DNA of 37,592 bases from a virus, in the IMG/VR virus record IMGVR_UViG_3300022745_000096, positions 1 to 37,592 of that record; one strand, written 5' to 3'. Below, piece by piece: positions 1-5,560 of this stretch. Both the position numbers and the translations under genes were made by a program. The notes beneath the pieces are model-generated. The model saw only the letters and a program-made list of their open reading frames with translations, was not told the origin of the DNA and ran no database searches. Positions within the stretch are counted from its first letter, which is position 1; each line of letters begins with the position of its first letter.

Positions 1-449
1 GACCATGCCGCCGACCGTGCCGCCTCCGCCGCCGCCTCCGCCGCCGCCGACCATGCTGCTGCTGCCGCCGACCATGCCGCCTCCGCCGCCGACCATGCTG
101 CTGCTGCCGCCTCCGACCTCTCACCTTCCGACGCATTGTCATTGAGCGCCATGGCGATAGCGAGGCGAGGGCGGTTATCGTTGGGGTAGAGGGCCTCAAA
201 GTTCGACAGTACCTGCTCTGCGCACCACGCTGCAAAATGGCGTGACAGTCGCTCGTCGCAGCCGGTGTACTGGAGTACCCAAAGGGTGTCATCCAATCCA
301 TTGCTATCGAGGATGGTCAGCAGAGACAGTGGCTCGTCGTCGCCTTTCGTCTTGCCAAGAGATGAAAGCAACTTGACCCATCCCGGCTCACAAGGTGATT
401 TTGCACGGATGGCATTGAGAGTAGTCGTGGCGCTGTATTTGGTGGTCAT
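1..449 (-). CDS. Ala/Trp-rich repeat protein, N-terminal part (continues past the window edge)
   Basis: The leftward frame opens at ATG 449 behind a good ribosome site (GGAGA) and stays open to base 1. The first ~115 residues look globular (start MTTKYSATTTLNAIRAKSPC, with WVLQYTGCDERLSRHFAAWC in the middle). After about residue 112 the protein becomes a run of AAAWSAAEAAW-type units encoded by GC-rich tandem repeats, probably a long amphipathic helix. The matching C-terminus lies at 37525-37592, so the gene spans the window junction. It belongs to a widespread phage and prophage family of unknown function with Ala/Trp repeat tails. Its ATG overlaps the stop of the frame at 446-659. The true repeat length cannot be known from this window. 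Confidence 0.8.
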   Translation of the reverse strand, partial: MTTKYSATTTLNAIRAKSPCEPGWVKLLSSLGKTKGDDEPLSLLTILDSNGLDDTLWVLQYTGCDERLSRHFAAWCAEQVLSNFEALYPNDNRPRLAIAMALNDNASEGERSEAAAAAWSAAEAAWSAAAAAWSAAAEAAAEAARSAAW

Positions 450-659
450 TTGTCGTCTCCTGCGAGGTCGCGAAGGGCTTTGATATGGCCCGTCGAGTAT
501 CCGTTGGGCATCGCACGGCTGAGAGCGGCATGGAGCGTGGATGGGTTGTCCAGCAGCACCCGCGCCGAATGCCTGGACCTTGGCGAGGTTGTGAGCCAGT
601 CCGACCGCGTGTTTTTCAGCGCGGTAGAGGTCGGCGGGGGTCGGGGTGTGGTCAGTCAT
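446..659 (-). pseudogene. Small hypothetical protein, frame broken by an apparent 1-nt insertion
   Basis: From ATG 659 the leftward frame reads a plausible start (MTDHTPTPADLYRAEKHAVG, then LAHNLAKVQAFGA). It then turns into unnatural Pro/Arg-rich sequence. Dropping one base in the CCC at 559-561 (GGG on the coding strand) joins it to a sensible continuation, VLLDNPSTLHAALSRAMPNG followed by YSTGHIKALRDLAGDDK, whose TGA overlaps the ATG of the next gene in the usual ATGA fashion. The restored product would be about 70 residues. The extra base may be a sequencing or assembly error, a real mutation or, less likely, a +1 frameshift site. No function is recognised. Confidence 0.55.
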
Positions 660-1404
660 GCTTGATCTCCTTTGTTGCATATCCGCCCCATTGCAGGGCT
701 GCTGCCGCAGCGAGGCCCGGAAAAGTGCGGCTGCGGAATTTTGCGCGGTCAGGACCCGGAGACGCCCGGTGAATGGTTGACCAGTCAGCATGCCGCTGCG
801 GATCATCGGCCTTGCGGGGCGGGTCCAGTTTGGCTGTCGGGCGCAAGAGCGGCAGGCCACGAAGGTAAAAGCCGGTCGCCTTGAATGCCGGATCGCCAAA
901 CCACCACGGCTGGACGATTTGCGGCTTTGCCAGCGCGGCGGGCAAACGCTCGCGGGCATGGCGGTGCATGATCGGGTTTTCCACCGCGACCCGCTCAACC
1001 GGGGCATCCCAACAGGCGCGGAACAGATCAACCCCCTCGTCCAGTTCGTCCCACATTTCGCGGAGGGTCCGACCCGGAGGTGGCACAGACAGCCAGCGGA
1101 CGCCCGAGTTGCAGAGGCGGGTGCATGGCGGATGGGCCACCACCAGCAAATCCCAGCCGTCATGCAGATGATCCCGCACGTCGCCGCGAATGTGGTGGTT
1201 GGAGCCGTCTGCGGCGGGCAGCAGGTCGCAGGACCATGCGTCATGGCCCAAGGCCGCAAAGGCCCGCCGCATGACGCCGCTTTCCTCGCAGGCAATCAGG
1301 ACGCGGAGAGGGGTCACATCCGGACTGCGGCCAAGGGCAAGCTCGATCCCGGTGGAGGCCCCGCCGCCGCCCGCGAAGCTGTCGATGATGACGGTGTTGG
1401 TCAT
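652..1404 (-). CDS. Chimeric DNA cytosine methyltransferase-like protein
   Basis: 250 residues; ATG 1404 is chosen because it overlaps the stop of the upstream gene (ATGA). Residues 5-28 carry a textbook C5-methyltransferase motif I (IIDSFAGGGGASTGIELALG), but the rest of that domain is absent. From about residue 33 a second, complete-looking domain begins (VLIACEESGVMRRAF), with a PPC element at 92-94 like motif IV and a VENP element at 141-144 like motif VI. This second part matches a family of short phage methyltransferase-like proteins that normally start at that point. The gene therefore looks like a fusion made by deletion between two adjacent methyltransferase genes. A role in DNA modification or restriction avoidance is inferred; activity is uncertain because motif order and spacing are atypical. 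Confidence 0.7.
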   Translation of the reverse strand: MTNTVIIDSFAGGGGASTGIELALGRSPDVTPLRVLIACEESGVMRRAFAALGHDAWSCDLLPAADGSNHHIRGDVRDHLHDGWDLLVVAHPPCTRLCNSGVRWLSVPPPGRTLREMWDELDEGVDLFRACWDAPVERVAVENPIMHRHARERLPAALAKPQIVQPWWFGDPAFKATGFYLRGLPLLRPTAKLDPPRKADDPQRHADWSTIHRASPGPDRAKFRSRTFPGLAAAAALQWGGYATKEIKHD

Positions 1405-1739
1405 GCCAGCCACCGCAGCATGACCAACACCGTCGCGAAGATGCCGCCGACAGCCCCAAGTGCCGCGAACAGAACAGCGCCCGCGACGCCATCGAAGAAA
1501 TCAGCACGCCACGACCGGAAAGGCGCGGCGTGCTGCGGCGCATAGTCCAAGACCGGAACGTGAACCGGAATGATGACGCGGGGTGTGGTGCCGGGTTCGG
1601 CCATGATCAGATCCTCGGGGGCTGTGTCGCCGGTCATGCTGGCGGCGATTTCCTTGATCCACGCGGGCGTCTTGGCGTCCTGCATGGCGCGGCGGGCCGG
1701 TGCGTGACCGGGCGGCAGATAGTGGACAGTCGCGGTCAC
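1401..1739 (-). CDS. Hypothetical protein with C-terminal membrane segment
   Basis: 112 residues from GTG 1739, which overlaps the upstream stop (GTGA). The N-terminal ~75 residues are soluble with no recognised domain. Residues ~84-111 form one hydrophobic helix (GAVLFAALGAVGGIFATVLV), so the product is probably a tail-anchored inner-membrane protein. It is coupled on both sides by 4-nt overlaps within the leftward early operon. Function unknown. Confidence 0.65.
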   Translation of the reverse strand: MTATVHYLPPGHAPARRAMQDAKTPAWIKEIAASMTGDTAPEDLIMAEPGTTPRVIIPVHVPVLDYAPQHAAPFRSWRADFFDGVAGAVLFAALGAVGGIFATVLVMLRWLA

Positions 1740-2107
1740 GCTGCCCTCCGATCATCAGCCGCTTCCCGCGCCGCGTCTGAGCCGCGCTGTTCAGGTGCAT
1801 CGCCCTCGTCATCGGCGGGGGCCGTCATCCAGTCGGGGAAGTCGTCTTTGCGCTGATTGCACCATTCCTGAATGCGCAGGATCGCTTCTTCGGTCACGTC
1901 GCGGATGGTGCCGCCAAGGAAGGCAATCTCGTAGACCCGCGCAGGACCGCCGTCCTTCATGGCCTCGCCAAAGCTGTCGACAGCGTCGTCAAAGACGGAA
2001 GTCAGGCATTCCGTGTCCAGCGTCGTTCCCGCCGGAAAGCCCAAGGTGGCCAACGGACGCGTGTATTCGCTGATCGTCAGGTAGTAGGTCTGGCCGAGGA
2101 GTTTCAT
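1736..2107 (-). CDS. Hypothetical protein
   Basis: 123 residues from ATG 2107, which overlaps the upstream stop by ATGA. The product has a mixed alpha/beta look (MKLLGQTYYLTISEYTRPLA) and a charged, acidic, probably disordered C-terminal tail of about 25 residues. No domain is recognised. It lies second in the leftward early operon, directly behind the hexapeptide-repeat gene. Confidence 0.65.
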   Translation of the reverse strand: MKLLGQTYYLTISEYTRPLATLGFPAGTTLDTECLTSVFDDAVDSFGEAMKDGGPARVYEIAFLGGTIRDVTEEAILRIQEWCNQRKDDFPDWMTAPADDEGDAPEQRGSDAAREAADDRRAA

Positions 2108-2646
2108 GCTGCCACCGTCGGAGCGACCAGTTGGCCATGCGCGATCGTACCGCTGCGCAGTTCAGCGATGACCTGAGCCTCTTCGATCCCTGGCAAGCGC
2201 CACATGCATAGACCAACGAAAATCCGCAGTTGGGCCGAAACCCACTTAGCGGAGACAGAGAAGCCAGCTTTGATCCCCCAGCCAGCTTCGATCCCCTCGC
2301 CAGCTTTGATCCCCGAGCCAGCTTTGATCCCCCAGCCAGCTTCGATCCCCGAGCCAGCTTCGATCCCCTCGCCAGCTTCGATCCCCGAGCCAGCTTCGAT
2401 CCCCTCGCCAGCTTCGATCCCCCAGCCAGCTTTGATCCCCCAGCCAGCTTCGATCCCCGAGCCAGCTTCGATCCCCGAGCCAGCTTTCGCGATAATATAG
2501 CCCTTTGCGGTCAGCGATGCTGCAAACCGGACCCAACCAAGATCGGCTGCAACCTCAATGTGCCCCGCCCAGTTGGTCACATCAGCCGCGCCGATGTACA
2601 GCCCGGTCGGGTCAAGGTCGTCTTTCGTGATTTTCAGGATTTCCAA
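2104..2646 (-). CDS. Hexapeptide-repeat (GxGI[EK]A) protein, first gene of the leftward operon
   Basis: 180 residues if started at TTG 2646, which follows a GGGAG ribosome site by 7 nt. An in-frame ATG exists at 2718, but it lies inside the promoter and operators and would be upstream of the expected transcript start. Residues ~1-50 are globular (start LEILKITKDDLDPTGLYIGA). Twelve 6-residue units of the type G-[SWE]-G-I-[EK]-A follow, then a conserved tail (FSVSAKWVSAQLRIFVGLCM). The period and the isoleucine spacing suggest a beta-solenoid like the left-handed hexapeptide helix. Similar repeat proteins occur in many temperate phages, with no known role. As the first gene after an operator-controlled promoter it should be expressed early on infection or induction. 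Confidence 0.75.
   Translation of the reverse strand: MEILKITKDDLDPTGLYIGAADVTNWAGHIEVAADLGWVRFAASLTAKGYIIAKAGSGIEAGSGIEAGWGIKAGWGIEAGEGIEAGSGIEAGEGIEAGSGIEAGWGIKAGSGIKAGEGIEAGWGIKAGFSVSAKWVSAQLRIFVGLCMWRLPGIEEAQVIAELRSGTIAHGQLVAPTVAA
2264..2479. repeat. Twelve tandem 18-bp repeats coding for hexapeptides
   Basis: Twelve consecutive 18-bp units of the form CCAGCTTYGATCCCCNNN, with no spacers. The only variable places are one C/T and the last three bases (CAG, TCG or GAG). Read on the minus strand these give E or K at one place and W, E or S at another. The array is in frame within the leftward gene. All six frames stay open through it, which creates spurious reading frames. Confidence 0.95.
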
Positions 2647-2687
2647 GGTCGCTCTCCCATCGCAGCGGTGTGCTGCTGATGGGGTGA

Positions 2688-2715
2688 AGGTATAGGGGAC
2701 ATTTGTCCCTGTCAA
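2688..2715 (-). promoter_or_regulatory. Leftward early promoter (PL-like)
   Basis: On the minus strand a perfect TTGACA (-35) lies at 2715-2710. A TATACC (2694-2689, 15-nt spacer) or ATACCT (2693-2688, 16-nt spacer) can serve as -10. The spacer is almost exactly one operator palindrome, so repressor binding would block RNA polymerase. Transcription would start near 2680, just ahead of the TTG start at 2646. Confidence 0.65.
2696..2709. promoter_or_regulatory. Operator site in the leftward promoter spacer
   Basis: GGGACATTTGTCCC is an inverted repeat with 6-bp arms (GGGACA/TGTCCC) that fills the -35/-10 spacer of the leftward promoter. It is the exact reverse complement of the site at 2724-2737 and shares GGGAC-N4-GTCCC with the two sites by the repressor gene. 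Confidence 0.75.
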
Positions 2716-2723
2716 CATGAAAA

Positions 2724-2737
2724 GGGACAAATGTCCC
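2724..2737. promoter_or_regulatory. Operator site upstream of the leftward promoter -35
   Basis: GGGACAAATGTCCC is an inverted repeat with 6-bp arms, centred 28 bp from the companion site and just upstream of the leftward -35. The pair suggests cooperative binding by the phage repressor or the Cro-like protein. Confidence 0.75.
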
Positions 2738-2780
2738 GAAACTATTCGACGCCCGACAGAATCACGTGCTATCGTCGGAC

Positions 2781-2807
2781 AAAGAAAAACCCCGCACGGG
2801 GCGGGGT
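2781..2807 (-). terminator. Intrinsic terminator of the repressor/immunity operon
   Basis: Read leftward, a 7-bp stem (ACCCCGC/GCGGGGT, loop of 5) is followed by TTTTTC. It lies just past the gene at 2838-3089 and before the leftward early promoter, so it insulates the lysogeny transcript from the early operon. Confidence 0.8.
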
Positions 2808-2837
2808 CTTGGAGGTTTGGAGTGTGCTATGAAAAGT

Positions 2838-3089
2838 CTAGTTGATCTGGCTGGCCGTCGGTGGCGTCTCTGGGCTTCGAAGCAACTCCAGCGCCTTGCC
2901 GATAGCTTGGGCGAGGTCCGCAGCAGCGGCGGGGCTGCACCGAAGATGGGCGGTAGTTACGTTTCGAACATGGACAGCCCCGTCTGGTCCAACATCCAGA
3001 ACAGCAGCGCCCAACTCAATGCGGACTGCCCCATTGATCTGCCCATACGCAGAAACGCCGTCAAAATAGACAAATAGATCGTCGCTCAT
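2838..3089 (-). CDS. Hypothetical protein of the lysogeny operon
   Basis: 83 residues from ATG 3089 (start MSDDLFVYFDGVSAYGQING). The N-terminal half looks like beta strands and the C-terminal part is an Ala-rich helix (AAAADLAQAIGKALELL). No domain is recognised. A longer frame upstream of ATG 3089 overlaps the lipoprotein gene and is rejected. The gene sits between the lipoprotein and a leftward terminator, so it is probably co-transcribed with the repressor in lysogens. The ribosome site is weak. Confidence 0.6.
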   Translation of the reverse strand: MSDDLFVYFDGVSAYGQINGAVRIELGAAVLDVGPDGAVHVRNVTTAHLRCSPAAAADLAQAIGKALELLRSPETPPTASQIN

Positions 3090-3102
3090 GGGAAGGTCGC
3101 TT

Positions 3103-3354
3103 TCACTGGTTAGACCACGCTGTGCAGCCGGGGACGGTGTCTGACACCGCAACTGGCTGAACCGGCATGGGAATAGTGCATGCCCGCACGGCGCCAGTTT
3201 GGGTATTGATAACCCAGACCCAAGTCTTGTCCGCAGTGGTGACAAGCTGGTAAGAGCCACCCGCAGGTATAGTCGTATCTGCGGTTGCACACGACGCGAT
3301 GATGCACGCGGCCACGACACCAAATCTTGTTGCGATAATGATTCGATTCAACAT
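3103..3354 (-). CDS. Small predicted lipoprotein, possible superinfection-exclusion factor
   Basis: 83 residues from ATG 3354, preceded by AGGAAAGG. The N-terminus has a charged start (MLNRIIIATR), a hydrophobic core and a lipobox IASC with the acceptor cysteine at residue 22, typical of signal peptidase II substrates. The mature part is ~60 residues with three further cysteines. It lies downstream of the repressor in the same direction and ahead of the operon terminator, so it is expected to be made in lysogens. Small phage lipoproteins expressed that way often block superinfection at the cell surface. That role is inferred from context only. Confidence 0.65.
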   Translation of the reverse strand: MLNRIIIATRFGVVAACIIASCATADTTIPAGGSYQLVTTADKTWVWVINTQTGAVRACTIPMPVQPVAVSDTVPGCTAWSNQ

Positions 3355-3510
3355 GTTGGGCCTTTCCTGTGGATAACTGAAAATGAGCGCGATGGGCTGC
3401 GGCTTGGCGATGTTCTCGTTTCGTGCTAGTTAAGAATTGCCTTGAATGGGGTGATTAGATGAAAAGCTTTACTGCGCAGGACTTGGCCTCAGCCAGGGAT
3501 GCAATCCGAA

Positions 3511-3840
3511 CTATCCTTGCTCTCCCTCACGGGCCTGATCGGCAAGCCCTCGTCCGGTCGCTTGCAGCAACAGGCGTTCCTCTCTTGATAGACGATTGTA
3601 AGTCTCGGCTGTCTCAGCTCGGTCTTGCGCCAAGTGGTCGTCAACAAACTCGTTGACCGTCATCCCGAAGAATGCCGCGATCTTCATCGCATCATCGACG
3701 TTAGTTTTTGCATCAAGTCGCTGGCCGATCTTCTTGACCTGCTCATAAGACACGCCAGCCCCATCGGCTATCGCCTTTAGGGACAGCCCCGGTTTCACGC
3801 GGGACAAAAGTGCATCTCTGAACGTCTTAGCCATGTTCAT
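3511..3840 (-). CDS. HTH phage repressor (XRE-type, short form)
   Basis: 109 residues from ATG 3840, with AGGGGA six bases upstream. Residues ~20-58 form an XRE-like helix-turn-helix (LSLKAIADGAGVSYEQVKKI). The rest is a short charged helical tail, with no S24/LexA-type peptidase domain. It is divergent from a Cro-like gene with operator palindromes between them, the standard CI/Cro layout. Lack of a self-cleavage domain suggests that induction works by something other than RecA-stimulated autocleavage, for example a separate antirepressor. The leftward transcript would continue into the lipoprotein gene. Confidence 0.8.
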   Translation of the reverse strand: MNMAKTFRDALLSRVKPGLSLKAIADGAGVSYEQVKKIGQRLDAKTNVDDAMKIAAFFGMTVNEFVDDHLAQDRAETAETYNRLSREERLLLQATGRGLADQAREGEQG

Positions 3841-3863
3841 TTTGTATCCCCTGGAAAGTTTTC

Positions 3864-3891
3864 AGGGTAGGCGACAAAAGTCCCTTGACAA
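3864..3891 (-). promoter_or_regulatory. Promoter for the repressor operon (PRM-like)
   Basis: On the minus strand TTGTCA (3891-3886) and TACCCT (3869-3864) are spaced by 16 nt. The spacer holds the operator at 3871-3884. Its -35 overlaps that of the divergent Cro promoter, so the two promoters should compete. Confidence 0.5.
3871..3884. promoter_or_regulatory. Operator site proximal to the repressor gene
   Basis: GCGACAAAAGTCCC has one mismatch from a perfect GGGAC-N4-GTCCC palindrome. It lies in the spacer of the repressor promoter. The imperfect arm suggests weaker binding than the site at 3896-3909, as expected for a site that autoregulates the repressor. Confidence 0.7.
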
Positions 3892-3915
3892 TATGGGGAC
3901 AAAAGTCCCTTATGT
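3885..3915 (+). promoter_or_regulatory. Rightward early promoter (PR-like)
   Basis: A perfect TTGACA lies at 3885-3890. No ideal -10 is present; TTATGT at 3910-3915 (19-nt spacer) is the best candidate. The operator at 3896-3909 fills the spacer. The start point would fall at or next to ATG 3920, so the Cro-like gene may be read from a leaderless mRNA. Confidence 0.5.
3896..3909. promoter_or_regulatory. Operator site proximal to the Cro-like gene
   Basis: GGGACAAAAGTCCC has perfect 5-bp inverted arms and sits 25 bp from its neighbour at 3871-3884, in the spacer of the rightward promoter. Confidence 0.75.
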
Positions 3916-3919
3916 GTTT

Positions 3920-4120
3920 ATGGATAGAGAACACATCATCAAGGCGATTGAGGCGTTTTCGGAGCGGTCCGGCTTGGCCCCCGCGACGATTACGGGCCGG
4001 GCTGTCGGGAACAGCCGCCTTTACCAACGCATGAAGGACGGCGGTGACTGCACTACCGAAATCGGCAAGCGCATCATCGCCTTCATCGAAGTACCGGCTT
4101 CTCAAGCCGGGGCGGTCTGA
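3920..4120 (+). CDS. Cro-like HTH protein
   Basis: 66 residues from ATG 3920 (start MDREHIIKAIEAFSERSGLA). Residues ~20-37 form a helix-turn-helix (APATITGRAVGNSRLYQRM). It is divergent from the repressor gene, with two operators between, and is the first gene of the rightward operon. In-frame starts further upstream (ATG 3893, GTG 3914) lie in the operator and -10 region and are less likely. No ribosome site precedes ATG 3920, which fits leaderless translation. Confidence 0.7.
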   Translation: MDREHIIKAIEAFSERSGLAPATITGRAVGNSRLYQRMKDGGDCTTEIGKRIIAFIEVPASQAGAV

Positions 4121-4121
4121 C

Positions 4122-4448
4122 ATGGCATCCGTCATGGTGGCCCCGTCTGTTTCGGTTGCATCGCGTGTCTCCTTGGCTGCGTTGCCAATGGCTAACACGG
4201 CGAACCCGGGGAAGCCTTCGGGACATTCCCCGGACCCGCACCGCTTCCGTGCGCTGTATCCCGACCGCTGGCACACGTTCCTTCACTCGCACTTCCGCGA
4301 CCATATCCACGTCGCTTTTGCCTTCGGCGTGAGTGAACGCACGGGCCGCGATTGGTGGGAAGGCAAGACCGGATCGCAAGGCTGGGCCGTCGCCTATGCC
4401 GCCGAAATCATCCCCGAAACAATCAACGAATTGACAGGTGCCGCATGA
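4122..4448 (+). CDS. Putative HTH regulatory protein (early operon)
   Basis: 108 residues from ATG 4122, one base after the Cro-like stop. After a ~40-residue low-complexity N-terminus comes a folded part (RFRALYPDRWHTFLHSHFRD). A probable helix-turn-helix lies at ~62-80 (HVAFAFGVSERTGRDWWEG). Position right behind Cro recalls CII-type regulators in lambdoid phages, but no clear family membership is visible. The 3' end overlaps the next start by ATGA. Confidence 0.6.
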   Translation: MASVMVAPSVSVASRVSLAALPMANTANPGKPSGHSPDPHRFRALYPDRWHTFLHSHFRDHIHVAFAFGVSERTGRDWWEGKTGSQGWAVAYAAEIIPETINELTGAA

Positions 4449-4720
4449 ATCCCCGCACACACGCCCTTGCCTTCAGGATTTGGCAGCATTGCCAGCCGAT
4501 TGACTGGAACATCACCGTTCCCGATTTGGCCGAAGCGTTGAACGAGCCGACAGGCCGCGTCCGCTCCGTCGTCACCCTGAAAGGCTGGCAGACCCGCCTT
4601 CGCAGCGTCAGAGCCCGCGATGAGGACAGCGGCGCACATATGCGCAATGCCTTCGACGGGCCGGTGTATCTGCGGCGCGGCGACCTTGACGTGCGTTTCA
4701 GCGTCGGGGCGATGGAATGA
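4445..4720 (+). CDS. Putative winged-helix DNA-binding protein
   Basis: 91 residues from ATG 4445 (ATGA overlap). A helix-turn-helix-like stretch (ITVPDLAEALNEPTGRVRSV) is followed by KGWQTRLRS, and the C-terminal part looks like strands. Probably a small DNA-binding protein of the early operon; no family is recognised. Its stop overlaps a further short frame. Confidence 0.55.
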   Translation: MNPRTHALAFRIWQHCQPIDWNITVPDLAEALNEPTGRVRSVVTLKGWQTRLRSVRARDEDSGAHMRNAFDGPVYLRRGDLDVRFSVGAME

Positions 4721-4857
4721 GCAATTCGAACCGCCAGCCGTGGGGTGTCTCCTCCCCTGCCGCGGCTAACTCTCCTGCGCTGTCGAGCCAATCCGGCGCA
4801 GGGGCTTTTTATTCCACGCATGGCGTCGCAGGCGGTTGCTCCCCGCGTGACCTCTGA
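4717..4857 (+). CDS. Doubtful 46-residue open frame
   Basis: The frame starts at ATG 4717 through an ATGA overlap and encodes a Ser/Ala/Gly-rich 46-residue peptide (MSNSNRQPWGVSSPAAANSP at its start). It runs straight through the hairpin and T-run of the terminator at 4774-4810. Translational coupling favours it; composition and the overlapping terminator argue against it. Confidence 0.25.
   Translation: MSNSNRQPWGVSSPAAANSPALSSQSGAGAFYSTHGVAGGCSPRDL
4774..4810 (+). terminator. Intrinsic terminator/attenuator in the rightward early operon
   Basis: CCTGCGC (4774-4780) pairs with GCGCAGG (4796-4802), with two further pairs outside (one G-T), and CTTTTT follows. It separates the three regulatory genes from the recombination and replication genes, so downstream expression needs readthrough, antitermination or a second promoter. 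Confidence 0.6.
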
Positions 4858-4887
4858 GCCGGGGCAGGGGTGCGACGCATCCCCGGC
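4858..4887. other. GC-rich hairpin upstream of erf
   Basis: GCCGGGG (4858-4864) pairs with CCCCGGC (4881-4887) around a 16-nt loop. No T-run follows, so it is not an intrinsic terminator. It lies about 10 bases before the erf ribosome site and could act as an RNA element or protein site. Confidence 0.4.
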
Positions 4888-4908
4888 AAACACAAACGGA
4901 GAAGCAAA

Positions 4909-5550
4909 ATGAATGACCAAACCAAGATCTCGGTGAAGGGCATTTACCACGCCCTAGCAGCCGCACAGATGGAAATGGGGCCTGCGTTGAAAGACAGCAC
5001 AAACCCCGCTTTCAAGTCGAAATATGCCGACCTCGCAAGCGTCATGGCCGCATGTATGCCTGCGTTGAACAAGCACGGCATTTGCGTGTTGCAGCCGATC
5101 TGCGACGAAGACGGCAAGCGGTACGTCAAGACGATCCTCGCCCATGAGGCGGGCGATATGGTCGAATGCCGCGTTGAGTTGATCGTCGGCAAGAATGACA
5201 TGCAGGGCTATGGCTCAGCCGTCACCTATGCCCGCCGCTATGGCCTGATGGCGATGGCTGGCATTGCCACCGAGGATGACGACGGCAACGCGGCGGCGAA
5301 GGCTGCGCCTGTCGTGGATGAACGGGCCGCATTTGAAGCGGAAGTCACCCAAGCCATCCGCGCCATTGGCCGAGAAAAGACGTTGAAGGGCCTTGGCGAG
5401 TTTTGGGCTGACTTTTCCCGCAACCACCGCGACGTGGCCACGGATGCCCGCGTGATGAAGGCCAAGGAAGACCGCAAGGTTGCGTTGAATCCTGCCCCCG
5501 CCGTTCCCCATGCCGCTGCCGATCTTGGCGGCGATGCCATCCCCTACTAG
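4909..5550 (+). CDS. erf: ERF-family single-strand annealing protein
   Basis: 213 residues from ATG 4909 behind CGGAG. The family core is clear: ALKDSTNPAFKSKYADLASV near the start, then a GYGSAVTYARRYGLMAMAGI element near residues 105-125, as in P22 Erf and relatives. These proteins form rings on single-stranded DNA and anneal complementary strands, and in P22-like phages circularise the genome after injection. The last residues, GGDAIPY, resemble the acidic/aromatic C-terminal tip of SSB proteins. It heads a recombination cluster with a coiled-coil protein and SSB. Confidence 0.92.
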   Translation: MNDQTKISVKGIYHALAAAQMEMGPALKDSTNPAFKSKYADLASVMAACMPALNKHGICVLQPICDEDGKRYVKTILAHEAGDMVECRVELIVGKNDMQGYGSAVTYARRYGLMAMAGIATEDDDGNAAAKAAPVVDERAAFEAEVTQAIRAIGREKTLKGLGEFWADFSRNHRDVATDARVMKAKEDRKVALNPAPAVPHAAADLGGDAIPY

Positions 5551-5560
5551 GAGCCGAAAA

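Noticed and set aside
790-1545. 251-codon rightward frame opposite the methyltransferase-like gene
   Set aside because: The leftward frame carries the methyltransferase motifs and operon overlaps; this one has neither.
2264-2479. CRISPR-like array
   Set aside because: The units are directly tandem with no unique spacers and they code for a continuous peptide.
2230-2679. Long frames on both strands through the 18-bp repeats
   Set aside because: An 18-bp repeat keeps every frame free of stops. Only the leftward frame continues into non-repeat protein on both sides with coupling to neighbours.
3459-3656. A 65-codon rightward frame with a GGGGTGA ribosome-like site
   Set aside because: It is antisense to the end of the repressor gene, which is well supported, and shows no recognised domain. 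A regulatory antisense role cannot be excluded but is not supported.
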